Source: Pseudomonas sp. Seg1 (lineage in GTDB: Bacteria; Pseudomonadota; Gammaproteobacteria; Pseudomonadales; Pseudomonadaceae). From it: a stretch of 64,000 nucleotides of DNA. The translations under genes and the position numbers were made by a program. Shown here in pieces: positions 19,754 to 29,977 of this stretch. The notes beneath the pieces are model-generated. The model had not been told where the DNA came from. It did no database searches and saw only the letters and a program-made list of their open reading frames with translations. The DNA is taken from positions 434,001 through 498,000 of the forward strand of contig NZ_AP021903.1 of assembly GCF_018326005.1 (NCBI RefSeq), written 5' to 3'. Every line of letters begins with the position of its first letter. Position 1 is the stretch's first letter.

Positions 19754-20480
19754 AGTCCGCGATCTGGTAAAAGTCTTCGACACCCGTGGCCAAGTGGTCC
19801 GGGCTGTGGATAACGTCACCACCTCAGTCGCCAAGGGCGAAGTGCTGGTGGTGATCGGCCCGTCCGGTTCCGGCAAATCGACCTTCCTGCGCTGCCTCAA
19901 TGGCCTGGAAGAGTTTGACTCCGGCTCGGTGAGCATCGACGGCCTGCAACTGGCCGACCCGAAAACCGACGTCAACGCCTACCGCCGCGAAGTCGGCATG
20001 GTGTTCCAGCACTTCAACCTGTTCCCGCACATGACCGTGCTGGAAAACCTCTGTCTGGCGCAGAAAGTCGTGCGCAAGCGCGGCAAGAAAGAGCGTGAAG
20101 CCAAGGCCATGGAGTTGCTGAAAAAGGTCGGTATTGCGCAGAAGGCCAACGAGTTTCCGTCACGCCTGTCCGGCGGTCAGCAGCAGCGCGTGGCCATTGC
20201 CCGGGCGCTGGCGATGGAGCCGAAGGTCATGCTGTTCGATGAGCCGACTTCGGCGCTCGACCCGGAAATGGTCGGCGAGGTGCTGGATGTGATGAAAAAC
20301 CTGGCCGTGGAAGGCATGACTATGGTCTGCGTCACCCACGAGATGGGCTTCGCCCGGGAAGTGGCGGATCGGGTGTTGTTCTTCGATCACGGCAAACTGC
20401 TCGAAGATGCCTCGCCCGCTGAGTTCTTTGATGCGCCGAAGGATCCGCGCGCTCAGGCCTTTTTGCGTCAGGTTCTGTAA
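19746..20480 (+). CDS. Polar amino-acid ABC transporter, ATP-binding protein
   Basis: GlnQ/HisP-type ATPase, 244 residues. GTG 19746 chosen because GGAGG at 19731-19735 lies in front; a TTG at 19725 in the same frame is less likely. Walker [10 protein letters not shown], signature [15 protein letters not shown], Walker [16 protein letters not shown]-loop VTHEMGFA. Its start lies within the permease gene, so the two are coupled. Confidence 0.94.
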   Translation: MIEVRDLVKVFDTRGQVVRAVDNVTTSVAKGEVLVVIGPSGSGKSTFLRCLNGLEEFDSGSVSIDGLQLADPKTDVNAYRREVGMVFQHFNLFPHMTVLENLCLAQKVVRKRGKKEREAKAMELLKKVGIAQKANEFPSRLSGGQQQRVAIARALAMEPKVMLFDEPTSALDPEMVGEVLDVMKNLAVEGMTMVCVTHEMGFAREVADRVLFFDHGKLLEDASPAEFFDAPKDPRAQAFLRQVL

Positions 20481-20501
20481 CTGCGGCGTACTCTCGGACG
20501 C

Positions 20502-20592
20502 CATCGCTGGCAAGCCAGCTCCCACAGTGAGTGGGTTGAACACAACCTATGTGTTCGACACAAATCCTGTGGGAGCTGGCTTGCCAGCGATA
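20502..20592. repeat. REP doublet (GGGAGCTGGCTTGCCAGC type)
   Basis: Inverted arms CCATCGCTGGCAAGCCAGCT and its complement, with a GTTGAACACA/TGTGTTCGAC inner stem. Sits between the convergent ABC-transporter and chemoreceptor genes. Confidence 0.9.
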
Positions 20593-20634
20593 GCATCACC
20601 TCGGTCCCAAGAGAACCGAGGAAGATGAGTTACC

Positions 20635-22551
20635 TCAAACCTTGAACCGGCCGACCAGCATCTGCAGATGCGTCCCCAGTCGCGCCAGCTCAACGCTGGA
20701 CGCCGCGGTCTCCTCACTCGCTGCCGAGGTCTGATCCGACACATCCCGCACGTTCAGCACGCTACGGTTGATCTCTTCCGCCACTGCGCTCTGCTGTTCG
20801 GCTGCTGCGGCAATCTGCTGGTTCATCGCCTGAATCGCCGACACCGTGCGGGTGATGCTTTCCAGCGAGCCACCGGCGCGACGGGTCAGCTCTACGCTGC
20901 TGTCGGTCAGGGTGCGGCTGTTGTCCATGATCGTCGCCACCTGCTGGGTACCGTTTTGCAGGCCGACGATCAGCTCTTCGATCTCTTCGGTGGACTTCTG
21001 CGTGCGCTGGGCGAGGCTACGCACCTCGTCGGCAACCACGGCGAAACCCCGTCCGGCCTCACCGGCACGCGCCGCTTCGATGGCCGCGTTGAGCGCCAGC
21101 AGGTTGGTTTGCTGGGCCACGGATTTGATCACGTCGAGCACGCTGCCGATCTTGTCACTTTCGCGTTTCAGTTCGCCCATGGCTTCGGTGGAGTGACCCA
21201 CTTCAGCGGCCAGGCGCTCGATCTGGGCGATGGCTTCGCCGACGACTTTGTCGCCTTCGCGGGCCTGTTGGTCGGCGGCGACGGCGGCTTCGGAGGCTTC
21301 TTCGGCGTTGCGCGCAACTTCCTGTACGGTGGCGGCCATTTCGTTCATTGCGGTGGCGACCTGATCGGTCTCGATCTTTTGATTGTTGACCCCGGCGCTG
21401 GTCTGCTCGGTGACCGCCGACAGCTCTTCGGCAGCGCTGGCGATTTGGGTGACGCCGTCGCTGATCCCGCCGATCAACTCGCGCAGGCCTTGGGTCATGC
21501 TCTGCATCGAACGTTGCAACTGACCGAGTTCATCGCGGCGCTGCGAGACCAGGTTGTGCGTGAGATCGCCGGCGGCAACACGCTCGGCGACTTTCAGGGT
21601 CTGGTTCAGCGGAATGATGATCTGCCGGGTGATTGCCCACGCGGCCAGCAGGCCGAAGGCCACGGCCAGCAGGGTCGCGATGATCAGCATGTTCTTGGCG
21701 TGGGCGGCGTCGGTGTCGCGCACCACGGTTTGGGATTCGGTGAGCTTTTTGCTGACGTCGAGCAGGATGTCGCCCTGAGTCGACATGCGCGCCTGGGCCT
21801 TGGCGCTATTGACCTGGGAGTCGCGGAACTGGGCGACTGCCGCACGGTAGGCCTTGATCGAGTCGGTGGCCTGTTGCAGGTTGGCGATGTGCTGTTCCGG
21901 CAGTTTCGCTGGCAGGCTTTCGAGGTTTTTCAGGGCATTGTCGATGGCGTCCAGCGCCGGTTGTTCGGCCTCGGCCTTGCCGCTGTAGGTGTAGCCGCGC
22001 ACCTGATAGCGGGCCTGTTGCAGCAGTTTGCTCAGCTCGATCACGCTGTTGAATTGCGCGACGCTGTCGCCCTGCAGCACGGATTTTTCGACTTCGGAAA
22101 CCTTGGCCACGGCGTTGTCGGCGCTGGCGCCGAGTTTGCTGCGGGCGTCTTCGCGTTGCACGGTGGCTTGGGTCATGTCGGCGAAAGCGCGTTTGTACTC
22201 GGCGACGGCGGCCAGTTGTTGATCGACCATCGCCGCATCGGACGGTTGTTCGATCAGGCTGCGAGCGGTTTGCAGGCCGCTATCGAGTTTGTTCAGCAGC
22301 TCGGTAACCGCGCCCGGGCCTTGTTCGCCACGGCGTGCTTCATAGTCCAGGCGTGCCAGGCGCAAGTCCTTGGTCAGCTCGTTGAGGCTGGAGATGAAAC
22401 CGAGCTTGTCGCCACGGCTGATGATGCCGCTCATGCCGGTCCAGCCGGTAAAGGTGATCAACAGCGTCAGCAACAGCACCAGGCCGAAACCGATTCCCAG
22501 CTTGCGTTTGACGCTGACGTTCCCAAGATTCTCGGCTAACCAACGGTACAT
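20635..22551 (-). CDS. Methyl-accepting chemotaxis protein (HBM-type sensor)
   Basis: Transmembrane chemoreceptor, 638 residues. TM1 at about residues 18-38 ([18 protein letters not shown]), a long helical periplasmic domain of about 245 residues, TM2 near 287-308 ([20 protein letters not shown]), HAMP at about 310-360, then the signalling domain with the hairpin tip [19 protein letters not shown]. The size and helical character of the sensor suggest the helical bimodular (HBM) class. P. aeruginosa McpK (PA5072, 2-oxoglutarate) lies at the same chromosomal place, so it may be the orthologue; ligand not shown here. Confidence 0.93.
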   Translation of the reverse strand: MYRWLAENLGNVSVKRKLGIGFGLVLLLTLLITFTGWTGMSGIISRGDKLGFISSLNELTKDLRLARLDYEARRGEQGPGAVTELLNKLDSGLQTARSLIEQPSDAAMVDQQLAAVAEYKRAFADMTQATVQREDARSKLGASADNAVAKVSEVEKSVLQGDSVAQFNSVIELSKLLQQARYQVRGYTYSGKAEAEQPALDAIDNALKNLESLPAKLPEQHIANLQQATDSIKAYRAAVAQFRDSQVNSAKAQARMSTQGDILLDVSKKLTESQTVVRDTDAAHAKNMLIIATLLAVAFGLLAAWAITRQIIIPLNQTLKVAERVAAGDLTHNLVSQRRDELGQLQRSMQSMTQGLRELIGGISDGVTQIASAAEELSAVTEQTSAGVNNQKIETDQVATAMNEMAATVQEVARNAEEASEAAVAADQQAREGDKVVGEAIAQIERLAAEVGHSTEAMGELKRESDKIGSVLDVIKSVAQQTNLLALNAAIEAARAGEAGRGFAVVADEVRSLAQRTQKSTEEIEELIVGLQNGTQQVATIMDNSRTLTDSSVELTRRAGGSLESITRTVSAIQAMNQQIAAAAEQQSAVAEEINRSVLNVRDVSDQTSAASEETAASSVELARLGTHLQMLVGRFKV

Positions 22552-22646
22552 GCGACGACTCCCCTCGGACCACTAATTGGACTTATGGGGACTGTATCGG
22601 CCGCGTGATGGCAATCTGTAACACCATTTATCCGGGGGGGACGTGA

Positions 22647-22779
22647 TCCTGTGGCGAGGGAGCTTGCTCCCGCTCGGCGGCGCAGCCGTCGTAAACGCCT
22701 GAATGCGGTGTGCCTGCAGAATGAAAAGCGCTGGCCGCTGCGCGCCCAAACGGGGGCAAGCCCCCTCGCCACAGGGATC
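22647..22779. repeat. REP doublet (TGTGGCGAGGGGGCTTGC type)
   Basis: Left arm CCTGTGGCGAGGGAGCTTGC, right arm GGGGGCAAGCCCCCTCGCCA; inner arms CGGCGGCGCAGCCG and GGCCGCTGCGCGCC also pair. Lies upstream of the chemoreceptor gene and downstream of rsmE. Confidence 0.85.
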
Positions 22780-22789
22780 GGTGTGGAAT

Positions 22790-23497
22790 TTAGAACAGGC
22801 GCGCGAGCAGGGCGGTGACGGCGGTTTCGACGCGCAGAATGCGTTCGCCCAGTTGCACCGGTTGCAGGCCGGATTTGGCCAGCAGATCGATTTCGTAGGG
22901 AATCCAGCCACCCTCGGGGCCGATGGCCAGGGTCACCGGTTCGTTCAGCGCGCGCGGGCAGGGTGGGTAGTTGCCGGGGTGGCCGACCAGGCCGAGGGTG
23001 CCGTCGGTAATCGCCGGCAGCCGGTCTTCAACGAAAGGCTTGAAGCGCTTTTCGATGATGATCTCCGGGAGCACGGTGTCGCGTGCCTGTTCCAGACCGA
23101 GGATCAAATTTTCGCGAATCGCGTCAGGCTCAAGAAACGGCGTCTGCCAGAAACTCTTCTCGACCCGGTAGCTGTTGACCAGAATGACCTTCGACACGCC
23201 CATGGTCGCCACGGTCTGAAACACCCGACGGAGCATCTTCGGACGTGGCAGAGCGAGTACCAGGGTCAGCGGCAGCTTGGCCGGTGGCGGCTGAACGAGA
23301 CTGACGCGCAACTCGGCTTCACCCGCTTCGAGGCGAAGCAGTTCGGCCGAACCCATCAGCCCATTGATCCGCCCGACGCGCAGGCTGTCGCCGACTTCCG
23401 AGCGGTGAACTTCCTGCATGTGGGTCAGGCGTCGATCACGCAGCACGACGCGGTCGGCCGCGATGAAATCGGCCTCTTCGAGCAACAGCAGATTCAT
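22790..23497 (-). CDS. rsmE: 16S rRNA m3U1498 methyltransferase
   Basis: SPOUT-class enzyme that methylates N3 of U1498 in 16S rRNA using S-adenosylmethionine, 235 residues. The knotted SAM site is visible as LAIGPEGGW and [11 protein letters not shown] near the C-terminus; the N-terminus [19 protein letters not shown] matches the Pseudomonas family. The start overlaps the tatC stop by four bases. Confidence 0.95.
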   Translation of the reverse strand: MNLLLLEEADFIAADRVVLRDRRLTHMQEVHRSEVGDSLRVGRINGLMGSAELLRLEAGEAELRVSLVQPPPAKLPLTLVLALPRPKMLRRVFQTVATMGVSKVILVNSYRVEKSFWQTPFLEPDAIRENLILGLEQARDTVLPEIIIEKRFKPFVEDRLPAITDGTLGLVGHPGNYPPCPRALNEPVTLAIGPEGGWIPYEIDLLAKSGLQPVQLGERILRVETAVTALLARLF

Positions 23498-24282
23498 GCC
23501 TGGGTCGCTGGCGGCTGGTCGTTGTGATCGTCGGCGGTTTCGTCCGGACGTTCGCGCTTGCTGATCAGGCCACCAAACAGAATGCCGATTTCAAACAGCA
23601 TCCACATCGGCACCGCCAGCAGGGTCTGCGAGAAGATGTCCGGCGGGGTGAGGATCATGCCGACCACGAAGCAGCCGATGATCACGTACGGGCGGATCTT
23701 CTTCAGGTATTTGACGTCGACCACGCCGATCCACACCAGCAGCACCACGGCCACCGGGATTTCAAACGCCACGCCGAAGGCGAAGAACAGCGTCATGACG
23801 AAGTCGAGGTAGCTGGCGATGTCAGTCATCATTTCCACGCCGGCCGGGGTGGCGGCAGCGAAGAATTTGAAGATCAGCGGGAATACGAAGTAATAGGCGA
23901 ACGCCATGCCGGTGTAGAACAGCAGGATGCTGGACACCAGCAACGGCACCGCAATGCGCTTTTCATGCTTGTACAGGCCCGGCGCGATGAACCCCCAGAT
24001 CTGATGCAGGATCACCGGAATCGCGAGGAACAGCGAAACCATCATCGTCAGCTTCAGCGGCGTCAGGAACGGCGATGACACGTCGGTGGCGATCATCGTC
24101 GCGCCGACCGGCAGGTACTGGCGCAGCGGCGTCGAGACGAAGGTGTAGATCTGCTGGGTGAACGCAAACAGCCCGGCGAAGATGATGAAGATCGCCGCTA
24201 CGCAACGCAGCAGGCGGGTGCGCAACTCGGTGAGGTGCGAAACCAGCGGCATGTGCTGGTCGTTTTCGGGGAGATCGCTCAT
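23494..24282 (-). CDS. tatC: Sec-independent protein translocase TatC
   Basis: Core receptor of the twin-arginine export pathway, 262 residues with six membrane helices. The hallmark N-terminus is present ([16 protein letters not shown]), as are [12 protein letters not shown] and the helix [19 protein letters not shown]. Forms a complex with TatA and TatB, encoded directly upstream. The tail is hydrophilic. Confidence 0.97.
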   Translation of the reverse strand: MSDLPENDQHMPLVSHLTELRTRLLRCVAAIFIIFAGLFAFTQQIYTFVSTPLRQYLPVGATMIATDVSSPFLTPLKLTMMVSLFLAIPVILHQIWGFIAPGLYKHEKRIAVPLLVSSILLFYTGMAFAYYFVFPLIFKFFAAATPAGVEMMTDIASYLDFVMTLFFAFGVAFEIPVAVVLLVWIGVVDVKYLKKIRPYVIIGCFVVGMILTPPDIFSQTLLAVPMWMLFEIGILFGGLISKRERPDETADDHNDQPPATQA

Positions 24283-24734
24283 GGGGCTCGCGGCGGCAGA
24301 GTAGTGTCGTGAGGCGCTGTTGTGATCGGCGCGGCGTTTGGCGCAACGTGTTCAACAGAATGTTCTACGGCGGCTGGCGCCGTTTCTGTCGGAGCTACAA
24401 CGGCAGCAGGTGCTGGTGGCGTCGTCGCGGCAGCAGGGCTGTGAATCGTCTGCTGCCCCACATGCTCAACCGGCGTCGGCTCCTGCTGAACCGGCTGGAA
24501 AATCTTCCGCGCCTCTTGCTCCAGCGACAGAATGTGCTCGTTGTGCAGTTGCCGACGAATCTCGTCGGCACCGATTTCACGTTCAACTTCCTGTTTGATC
24601 GCGTTGAAGCTGCGCTTCAGCCGGCCGACCCACAGTCCGGCGGTGCGTGCAGCGCCCGGCAGACGCTCGGGGCCCAGCACCAGCAGGGCAACGAGGCCGA
24701 CGAGCAGCAGTTCAGAGAAGCTGATACCAAACAT
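24279..24734 (-). CDS. tatB: Sec-independent protein translocase TatB
   Basis: Single-span Tat subunit that hands folded substrates to TatC. 151 residues: N-terminal helix [20 protein letters not shown] with the conserved Glu at residue 8 and the [10 protein letters not shown] hinge, then an amphipathic helix and a Pro/Ala-rich tail. Overlaps tatC by four bases. Confidence 0.96.
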   Translation of the reverse strand: MFGISFSELLLVGLVALLVLGPERLPGAARTAGLWVGRLKRSFNAIKQEVEREIGADEIRRQLHNEHILSLEQEARKIFQPVQQEPTPVEHVGQQTIHSPAAATTPPAPAAVVAPTETAPAAVEHSVEHVAPNAAPITTAPHDTTLPPRAP

Positions 24735-24744
24735 TAGTCAGTGC

Positions 24745-25026
24745 TCACACGTCTTTGCGAATCGGCTCTTCGACTTTTTGCGCCTGCACGTCGATGGTGT
24801 GCGGCGGGTTGGCCTGAGCGGTGGCTTGCGGTTGGACCGGTGGCACCGGCTGCGCAGGCGTCACGGTTGGATCAGCAGCCGGTTTTTCATCGTCGTTCAT
24901 GGCTTTACGGAAGCCCTTGATCGACTCGCCAACGTCGGTACCGAGGTTTTTCAGTTTCTTGGTGCCGAACACCAGCACCACGACAACCAGAATGACGATC
25001 CAGTGTTTCCAGTCAAAAATGCCCAT
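24745..25026 (-). CDS. tatA: Sec-independent protein translocase TatA
   Basis: Pore-forming Tat subunit, 93 residues from ATG 25026 ([20 protein letters not shown]). AGAGGAAC just upstream is the ribosome site; the longer frame reaching 25116 would run into hisE and hides the membrane helix. The FGTKKL hinge and amphipathic helix are followed by a Pro/Ala tail. Ten bases separate it from tatB. Confidence 0.96.
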   Translation of the reverse strand: MGIFDWKHWIVILVVVVLVFGTKKLKNLGTDVGESIKGFRKAMNDDEKPAADPTVTPAQPVPPVQPQATAQANPPHTIDVQAQKVEEPIRKDV

Positions 25027-25051
25027 GTTGCTGTTCCTCTCTAAAAATTGT

Positions 25052-25384
25052 TCAGGCGGACGGACGCGAGGCTTTCTCGACGTGTCCGGACAGGCCGAAG
25101 CGGCGATCCAGTTCATCCAGCACGGCCTGCGGATGCTGCCCCAGTTGGGCGAGCATGACCATGCTGTGGAACCACAGGTCGGCGGTCTCGTAGATCACGT
25201 CGCTGCAGTCACCGCTGATGGCGGCGTCCTTGGCGGCAATAATGGTTTCGACCGACTCTTCGCCGACTTTCTCCAGAATCTTGTTCAGGCCCTTGTGATA
25301 CAGACTAGCTACATACGAGCTGTCGGCCGCTGCGCCTTTGCGCTCTTCGAGCACTTCGGCCAGACGAGTCAGGGTGTCACTCAT
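25052..25384 (-). CDS. hisE: Phosphoribosyl-ATP pyrophosphatase
   Basis: Second step of histidine synthesis: PR-ATP to PR-AMP. 110 residues, all-alpha MazG-like fold with the metal-binding [16 protein letters not shown] stretch. A stand-alone protein rather than fused to HisI, as is normal in pseudomonads. Overlaps hisI by eight bases. Confidence 0.97.
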   Translation of the reverse strand: MSDTLTRLAEVLEERKGAAADSSYVASLYHKGLNKILEKVGEESVETIIAAKDAAISGDCSDVIYETADLWFHSMVMLAQLGQHPQAVLDELDRRFGLSGHVEKASRPSA

Positions 25385-25778
25385 GTTTGTGTCCTGCGGA
25401 GTAGATTGCGTGCGGGTCTTTCAGCACCGGATCGACGGTTTTCCAGTCGCCGTTTTCGAAGACACGGTAAAAGCAGCTTTGACGGCCGGTATGGCAAGCG
25501 ATGTCGCCGATCTGTTCAACCATCAGGATGATCACGTCGGCGTCACAGTCCAGACGCATTTCATGCAAGGTCTGCACATGGCCGGACTCTTCGCCCTTGC
25601 GCCACAGCTTGCCACGGGAACGTGACCAGTAGATTGCACGGTTTTCCGCAGCGGTCAGCTCGAGCGCTTCGCGGTTCATCCAAGCCATCATCAGTACGCG
25701 TCCGGTCTTGTGATCCTGGGCAATCGCCGGCACCAGGCCATCAGCGTCCCACTTGATCTCGTCCAGCCAGTTGTTCAT
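25377..25778 (-). CDS. hisI: Phosphoribosyl-AMP cyclohydrolase
   Basis: Third step of histidine synthesis, opening the adenine ring of PR-AMP. 133 residues from ATG 25778 ([20 protein letters not shown]); an in-frame ATG 24 bases upstream is less likely because GGAG lies just before 25778. Zn/Mg-binding residues are in [16 protein letters not shown] and the [11 protein letters not shown] motif. Translationally coupled to hisE. Confidence 0.96.
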   Translation of the reverse strand: MNNWLDEIKWDADGLVPAIAQDHKTGRVLMMAWMNREALELTAAENRAIYWSRSRGKLWRKGEESGHVQTLHEMRLDCDADVIILMVEQIGDIACHTGRQSCFYRVFENGDWKTVDPVLKDPHAIYSAGHKHE

Positions 25779-25858
25779 TTTCGACTCCGACAGCGAACCC
25801 ACACTTCAATAGTCGGGTTTAGGCGTTGAAACAGTGTGCCAGCCGATCACGAAACTGG

Positions 25859-27463
25859 CTATCGGCGAACGACCAGATACAAGCCCACGGCCACCATGAT
25901 CCCTGCGGGCCAATGCCCCAATTCGTGCAGCGGGCCGCCGATGGCAAGGATCACCCCGCCCGCCAGATGGGCGCAACCGAGCAGGCGCAGGAACCAGTCG
26001 TCCTTGCGTTTGTGCCACGGTGGCGGCGGGTCGTAAGCGTGTGGCTGGGACATGCGTTCGAGCAGATCGCGGGCCATATTCGCCAAGTGCGGAATTTGTT
26101 CGAACTGGCTTTGCACGTTGCCGAGCAAGGCTTTCGGGCTGACGCGCTCACGCATCCAGCGTTCGAGGAACGGCTGCGCAGTGTTCCAAAGATCCAGGTC
26201 CGGATAGAGCTGACGCCCGAGGCCTTCGATGTTCAACAGGGTCTTTTGCAGCAGTACGAGTTGCGGCTGGACTTCCATATTGAAGCGTCGTGCGGTCTGG
26301 AACAGGCGCATCAGCACCTGGCCAAATGAAATATCTTTTAACGGTTTTTCGAAGATCGGCTCGCAGACGGTGCGGATCGCCGCTTCGAATTCGTTGAGCT
26401 TGGTTTCCGCCGGCACCCAGCCCGAATCGATGTGCAATTGCGCCACACGACGGTAGTCACGCTTGAAGAAAGCGAACAGGTTGCGCGCCAAATAATCCTG
26501 GTCTTCCGGGGTCAGGCTGCCGACGATGCCGCAGTCGATCGCAATGTACTGCGGGCTCCACGGGTTGACGGTGCTGACGAAGATGTTGCCCGGGTGCATG
26601 TCGGCGTGGAAGAAACTGTCGCGGAACACCTGGGTGAAGAAGATCTCCACGCCGCGCTCGGCGAGCATCTTCATGTCGGTGCGCTGGTCGGCAAGGGTCG
26701 CCAGATCCGTCACCTGAATGCCGTAGATGCGCTCCATCACCAGCACTTTCGGCCGGCACCAGTCCCAATAGACTTGTGGCACGTAGAGCAGCGGCGAGCC
26801 TTCGAAGTTGCGCTTCAACTGGCTGGCGTTGGCCGCCTCGCGCAGCAGGTCGAGTTCGTCGTAGATGGTTTTTTCGTAGTCCTGCACCACGTCGACCGGG
26901 TGCAGCAGACGCGCGTCGGCGGAGAGTTTTTCGGCGGCGCGGGCGAGGATGAACAGCCACGCCAGATCCTGGGCGATGATCGGTTTCAGGCCCGGGCGGA
27001 TTACTTTTACTACGACTTCTTCACCGCTTTTCAGCTGCGCGGCGTGCACTTGTGCCACCGAAGCCGAGGCCAGCGGTTCAACGTCGAAACGGCTGAACAC
27101 TTCGCTGATCTTCTTGCCCAGCTGCTCTTCGATCAGCTTGATCGACAGCTGCGAATCGAACGGCGGCACGCGGTCCTGCAACAGCATCAGCTCATCGGCG
27201 ATGTCTTCCGGCAACAGGTCGCGGCGGGTCGAGAGAATCTGCCCGAATTTGATGAAAATCGGCCCGAGATCCTGCAACGCCAGGCGCAAACGCGCGCCAC
27301 GGTTCAGCTCCAGCGGCTTGCGCGGGAACCAGCGCCACGGCAGCACATAGCGCAGCGCCAGGAGAAACCAGGGCAGCGGCAGATCGAACAGCAGGTCATC
27401 GAGGCGGTAGCGGATCACGACGCGCTGGATGCGCAACAGACGGCGGACGGCAAGCAGCTTCAT
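25859..27463 (-). CDS. ubiB: Ubiquinone biosynthesis kinase-like protein UbiB
   Basis: Atypical (ADCK/Coq8-like) kinase or ATPase needed for ubiquinone synthesis, membrane-attached. 534 residues. The family KxGQ motif is [17 protein letters not shown], the Ala-rich loop is [11 protein letters not shown], the catalytic region is [11 protein letters not shown] and the metal site IAIDCGIVG. Two hydrophobic helices at the C-terminus (about 490-530) anchor it. Overlaps ubiJ by four bases. Confidence 0.96.
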   Translation of the reverse strand: MKLLAVRRLLRIQRVVIRYRLDDLLFDLPLPWFLLALRYVLPWRWFPRKPLELNRGARLRLALQDLGPIFIKFGQILSTRRDLLPEDIADELMLLQDRVPPFDSQLSIKLIEEQLGKKISEVFSRFDVEPLASASVAQVHAAQLKSGEEVVVKVIRPGLKPIIAQDLAWLFILARAAEKLSADARLLHPVDVVQDYEKTIYDELDLLREAANASQLKRNFEGSPLLYVPQVYWDWCRPKVLVMERIYGIQVTDLATLADQRTDMKMLAERGVEIFFTQVFRDSFFHADMHPGNIFVSTVNPWSPQYIAIDCGIVGSLTPEDQDYLARNLFAFFKRDYRRVAQLHIDSGWVPAETKLNEFEAAIRTVCEPIFEKPLKDISFGQVLMRLFQTARRFNMEVQPQLVLLQKTLLNIEGLGRQLYPDLDLWNTAQPFLERWMRERVSPKALLGNVQSQFEQIPHLANMARDLLERMSQPHAYDPPPPWHKRKDDWFLRLLGCAHLAGGVILAIGGPLHELGHWPAGIMVAVGLYLVVRR

Positions 27464-28083
27464 GCGTTATCGCTTGGGTCGAGGGATCGGGAAAGGCGCT
27501 CGAAACGCGCCTCGAGACGTTCCAGATCAAGTTTGATCCGGTCCAGTTCGCTGAACCGCGCTTCGGCTTCACGCTGCCCGACGAGGGTGCGCGATTCTTC
27601 GGCGAGGTATTCGGCGAGATTCTGGTTGAGGCTGGCAAATCCTTGTTGATACCAGCGTGCGCGGCTGCGCAGGTGACCGCCGACCAGTTGCGTGGCGACC
27701 GGGCCGAGCCAGCGCGAGAGTTCGTACTCCCAGTCCAGCTCAAGATCCTGAAGGATACCGGCCAGCTCCAGCAGCACGCCGCTGTCGCCATCCAGCTCGA
27801 CTTCCGGGGCGTGCAACACCGCGGTCTTGTCTTTGCTCACGGCCAGTTTTATCAGGCTGGAAGCCGGAGCGCGCAAGGTGCAGTCGACGCCGGTTTCCCA
27901 GTGCGAAGCGAGCATCAGGCCTTCATCGCTCGGCAGGATGAACAGTTGCAGCGCCGGGCTGCGGCAATCGACGGCAATCACCTTGCCGGTCAGATGCGCC
28001 AGCCGCGGCAGCGCCGTGCTGTCGAGACGCAGCACCCGGTTCAGGCCGAGTTCGACGCTGGCGAGCAGCCCGGTGAGCAACAT
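27460..28083 (-). CDS. ubiJ: Ubiquinone biosynthesis accessory factor UbiJ (SCP2 domain)
   Basis: Lipid-binding accessory protein of the soluble Ubi complex, 207 residues. An SCP2-type sterol-carrier domain at the N-terminus (about 20-115) is followed by a coiled-coil tail with many charged residues ([20 protein letters not shown]). Placed between ubiE and ubiB as in E. coli, overlapping both by one and four bases. Confidence 0.92.
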   Translation of the reverse strand: MLLTGLLASVELGLNRVLRLDSTALPRLAHLTGKVIAVDCRSPALQLFILPSDEGLMLASHWETGVDCTLRAPASSLIKLAVSKDKTAVLHAPEVELDGDSGVLLELAGILQDLELDWEYELSRWLGPVATQLVGGHLRSRARWYQQGFASLNQNLAEYLAEESRTLVGQREAEARFSELDRIKLDLERLEARFERLSRSLDPSDNA

Positions 28084-28853
28084 CAGGGCTTGATGCCGCG
28101 GTGCAGGGCAACGATGCCTGCGGTCATGTTGTGATAGGTCACGCGGTCGAAACCGGCGTCGACCATCATCGACTTCAGGGTTTCCTGATTCGGGTGCATG
28201 CGGATCGATTCGGCCAGGTAGCGATAGCTTTCCGAGTCGTTGGTGATCAACTTGCCCATCAGTGGCATGAAGGCGAACGAGTAAGCGTCGTAGGCTTTCG
28301 ACATCAGCGCGTTGGTCGGCTTGGAGAATTCCAGCACCAGCAGGCGACCGCCGGGCTTGAGCACGCGCAGCATCGAACGCAGGGCGTCTTCCTTGTGCGT
28401 CACGTTGCGCAGGCCGAAGGCGATGGTCACGCAGTCGAAGTGATTGTCCGGGAACGGCAGTTTTTCCGCGTCCGCCTGAACAAATTCGACGTTGCCCGAC
28501 ACACCCAGATCGAGCAGGCGGTCACGACCGACCTTGAGCATCGATTCGTTGATGTCGGCCAACACTACTTGACCGGTCGGGCCAACGAGGTGCGAGAACT
28601 TTTTGGTCAGGTCGCCGGTACCGCCAGCAATGTCCAGCACGCGGTTGCCGCTGCGCACGCCCGACAGTTCGATCGCAAAACGCTTCCACAAACGGTGCAT
28701 GCCGCCCGACAGAAGGTCGTTCATCAGGTCGTACTTGGCGGCTACCGAGTGGAATACCTCAGCGACTTTTTCCGCTTTCTGGCTTTCCGGAACGTTTTTG
28801 AAGCCGAAGTGAGTGGTGGGTTCGGCATCGCTGCCTTTGCGCTGATCAGTCAT
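28083..28853 (-). CDS. ubiE: Ubiquinone/menaquinone C-methyltransferase
   Basis: SAM-dependent C-methyltransferase of ubiquinone synthesis, 256 residues. ATG 28853 chosen because the family starts [20 protein letters not shown]; the open frame runs on to 28982. The SAM-binding motif is [15 protein letters not shown]; further family motifs are [17 protein letters not shown] and [13 protein letters not shown] [11 protein letters not shown]. First gene of the ubiE-ubiJ-ubiB operon. Confidence 0.97.
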   Translation of the reverse strand: MTDQRKGSDAEPTTHFGFKNVPESQKAEKVAEVFHSVAAKYDLMNDLLSGGMHRLWKRFAIELSGVRSGNRVLDIAGGTGDLTKKFSHLVGPTGQVVLADINESMLKVGRDRLLDLGVSGNVEFVQADAEKLPFPDNHFDCVTIAFGLRNVTHKEDALRSMLRVLKPGGRLLVLEFSKPTNALMSKAYDAYSFAFMPLMGKLITNDSESYRYLAESIRMHPNQETLKSMMVDAGFDRVTYHNMTAGIVALHRGIKP

Positions 28854-29019
28854 ATCGCTGTCACCAAAAGAGAATGCGCGACATTCTAATCCCCAAGCCA
28901 TGCTTTGTCTTGGAATGGCTAAAGGTAAGATGGGCAACCTTCGGGACGATTTGCCGCAGACGCGGTCAAGATTTACCGACAAGCATTCATCGTCATCTTC
29001 AAAAATCAGGAGTCATTCA

Positions 29020-29295
29020 ATGGCCAAAATCAGTGTTGAGCGTGCGCACAGCCTGGGCAAGGAAGCCGCCCGCGAGAAGGCCGACAAACTGGCGCAGAAA
29101 CTCTCCGATCAATATGGCCTGGAGCCGCAATGGTCGGGCGACACCCTGAACCTCAAGCGCTCGGGCGTGAAAGGTGCGGTGCATGTGGCCGACGATTCGA
29201 TCCGCGTCGACGTGGAACTGGGCCTGATGATGTCGGCCATGAGCGGCATGATCAAAGCCGAGATCGAGAAGGCCCTGGATAAAGCGCTGGTCTGA
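29020..29295 (+). CDS. Polyhydroxyalkanoic acid system family protein
   Basis: Small protein of 91 residues from ATG 29020 with AGGAG at 29008-29012. The sequence MAKISVERAHSLGKEAAREK and the end MIKAEIEKALDKAL match the PHA-system family (DUF2872-like, PHA_gran_rgn) found next to phaIF in pseudomonads. No signal peptide or membrane helix; probably cytoplasmic and granule-associated, but no reaction is known. Divergent from ubiE, with which it shares a 166-base upstream region. Confidence 0.82.
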   Translation: MAKISVERAHSLGKEAAREKADKLAQKLSDQYGLEPQWSGDTLNLKRSGVKGAVHVADDSIRVDVELGLMMSAMSGMIKAEIEKALDKALV

Positions 29296-29320
29296 CGCAT
29301 TTTTTGCAGAGTCCCGAATC

Positions 29321-29415
29321 CCTGTGAGAGCGGGCTTGCCCGCGATGGCGGTGGGTCAGATAACTCAAACTCTGGATGTGCCGCCCTCATCGCGGGCAAG
29401 CCCGCTCCCACAGGT
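29321..29415. repeat. REP doublet (GGGAGCGGGCTTGCCCGC type)
   Basis: Left arm GAGCGGGCTTGCCCGCGATG, right arm its complement ending CCCACAGG at 29415. The left arm has GTGAGAGC in place of GTGGGAGC. Lies upstream of phaI. Confidence 0.9.
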
Positions 29416-29544
29416 TTCGTGTTTGCCTGACCAAGCTTTTATGTCAGTTGTTAGGGTGCCGTTTCTAATTTTTCTGCCTACTTTGTGCCTGAGCCCGACA
29501 AACCTGCGGGCAGTTCCTCAAACCTTCTGCGCGTGAGGTGCACC

Positions 29545-29967
29545 ATGGCCAAAGTTATTTTGAAGAAAAAAATCGACGCTTCGACTTCTACTCTGAGCGA
29601 CGTGAAATCCTATGCCCGCAAGATCTGGCTGGCAGGCCTGGGTGCTTACGCCAAGGTCGGTCAAGAGGGCAGCGAGTACTTTCAAGAGTTGATCAAGGCT
29701 GGTCAAACTGTTGAAAAGAAAGGCAAAAAAGTCGTCACCGAAAAACTTGAAGCGGCCAATGCCGAGATCGACGATGCCAAGAGTGAAGTCAGTTCTTTCA
29801 AAGGTCGTGTCGAAGTTCAGCTCGACAAGGTCGAGAAGGCGTTCGACTCCCGTGTAGCAAGCGCCTTGAATCGTATCGGCATTCCGTCTAAACATGACGT
29901 TGAGACACTCTCTGCTAAGCTCGATGAGCTGACGGCATTGCTCGAACGCGTCGCGCGTAAATCTTAA
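29545..29967 (+). CDS. phaI: PHA granule-associated protein PhaI (phasin)
   Basis: Phasin that coats medium-chain-length PHA granules. 140 residues from ATG 29545 (MAKVILKKKIDASTSTLSDV), matching the roughly 139-residue family. Contains the phasin core ARKIWLAGLGAYAKVGQEG, which recurs as SRKIWLAGLGVYSKI in PhaF just downstream, showing a common origin. The rest is amphipathic and probably coiled-coil. Ten bases separate it from phaF. Alternative starts upstream (from 29485) lack a ribosome site and family similarity. Confidence 0.95.
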   Translation: MAKVILKKKIDASTSTLSDVKSYARKIWLAGLGAYAKVGQEGSEYFQELIKAGQTVEKKGKKVVTEKLEAANAEIDDAKSEVSSFKGRVEVQLDKVEKAFDSRVASALNRIGIPSKHDVETLSAKLDELTALLERVARKS

Positions 29968-29977
29968 GGAGAACGGG

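Noticed and set aside
20668..22539. 623-codon open frame on the plus strand
   Set aside because: Antisense to the chemoreceptor gene, whose domains are unmistakable; the plus-strand product is Gly/Gln/His-rich with no motif.
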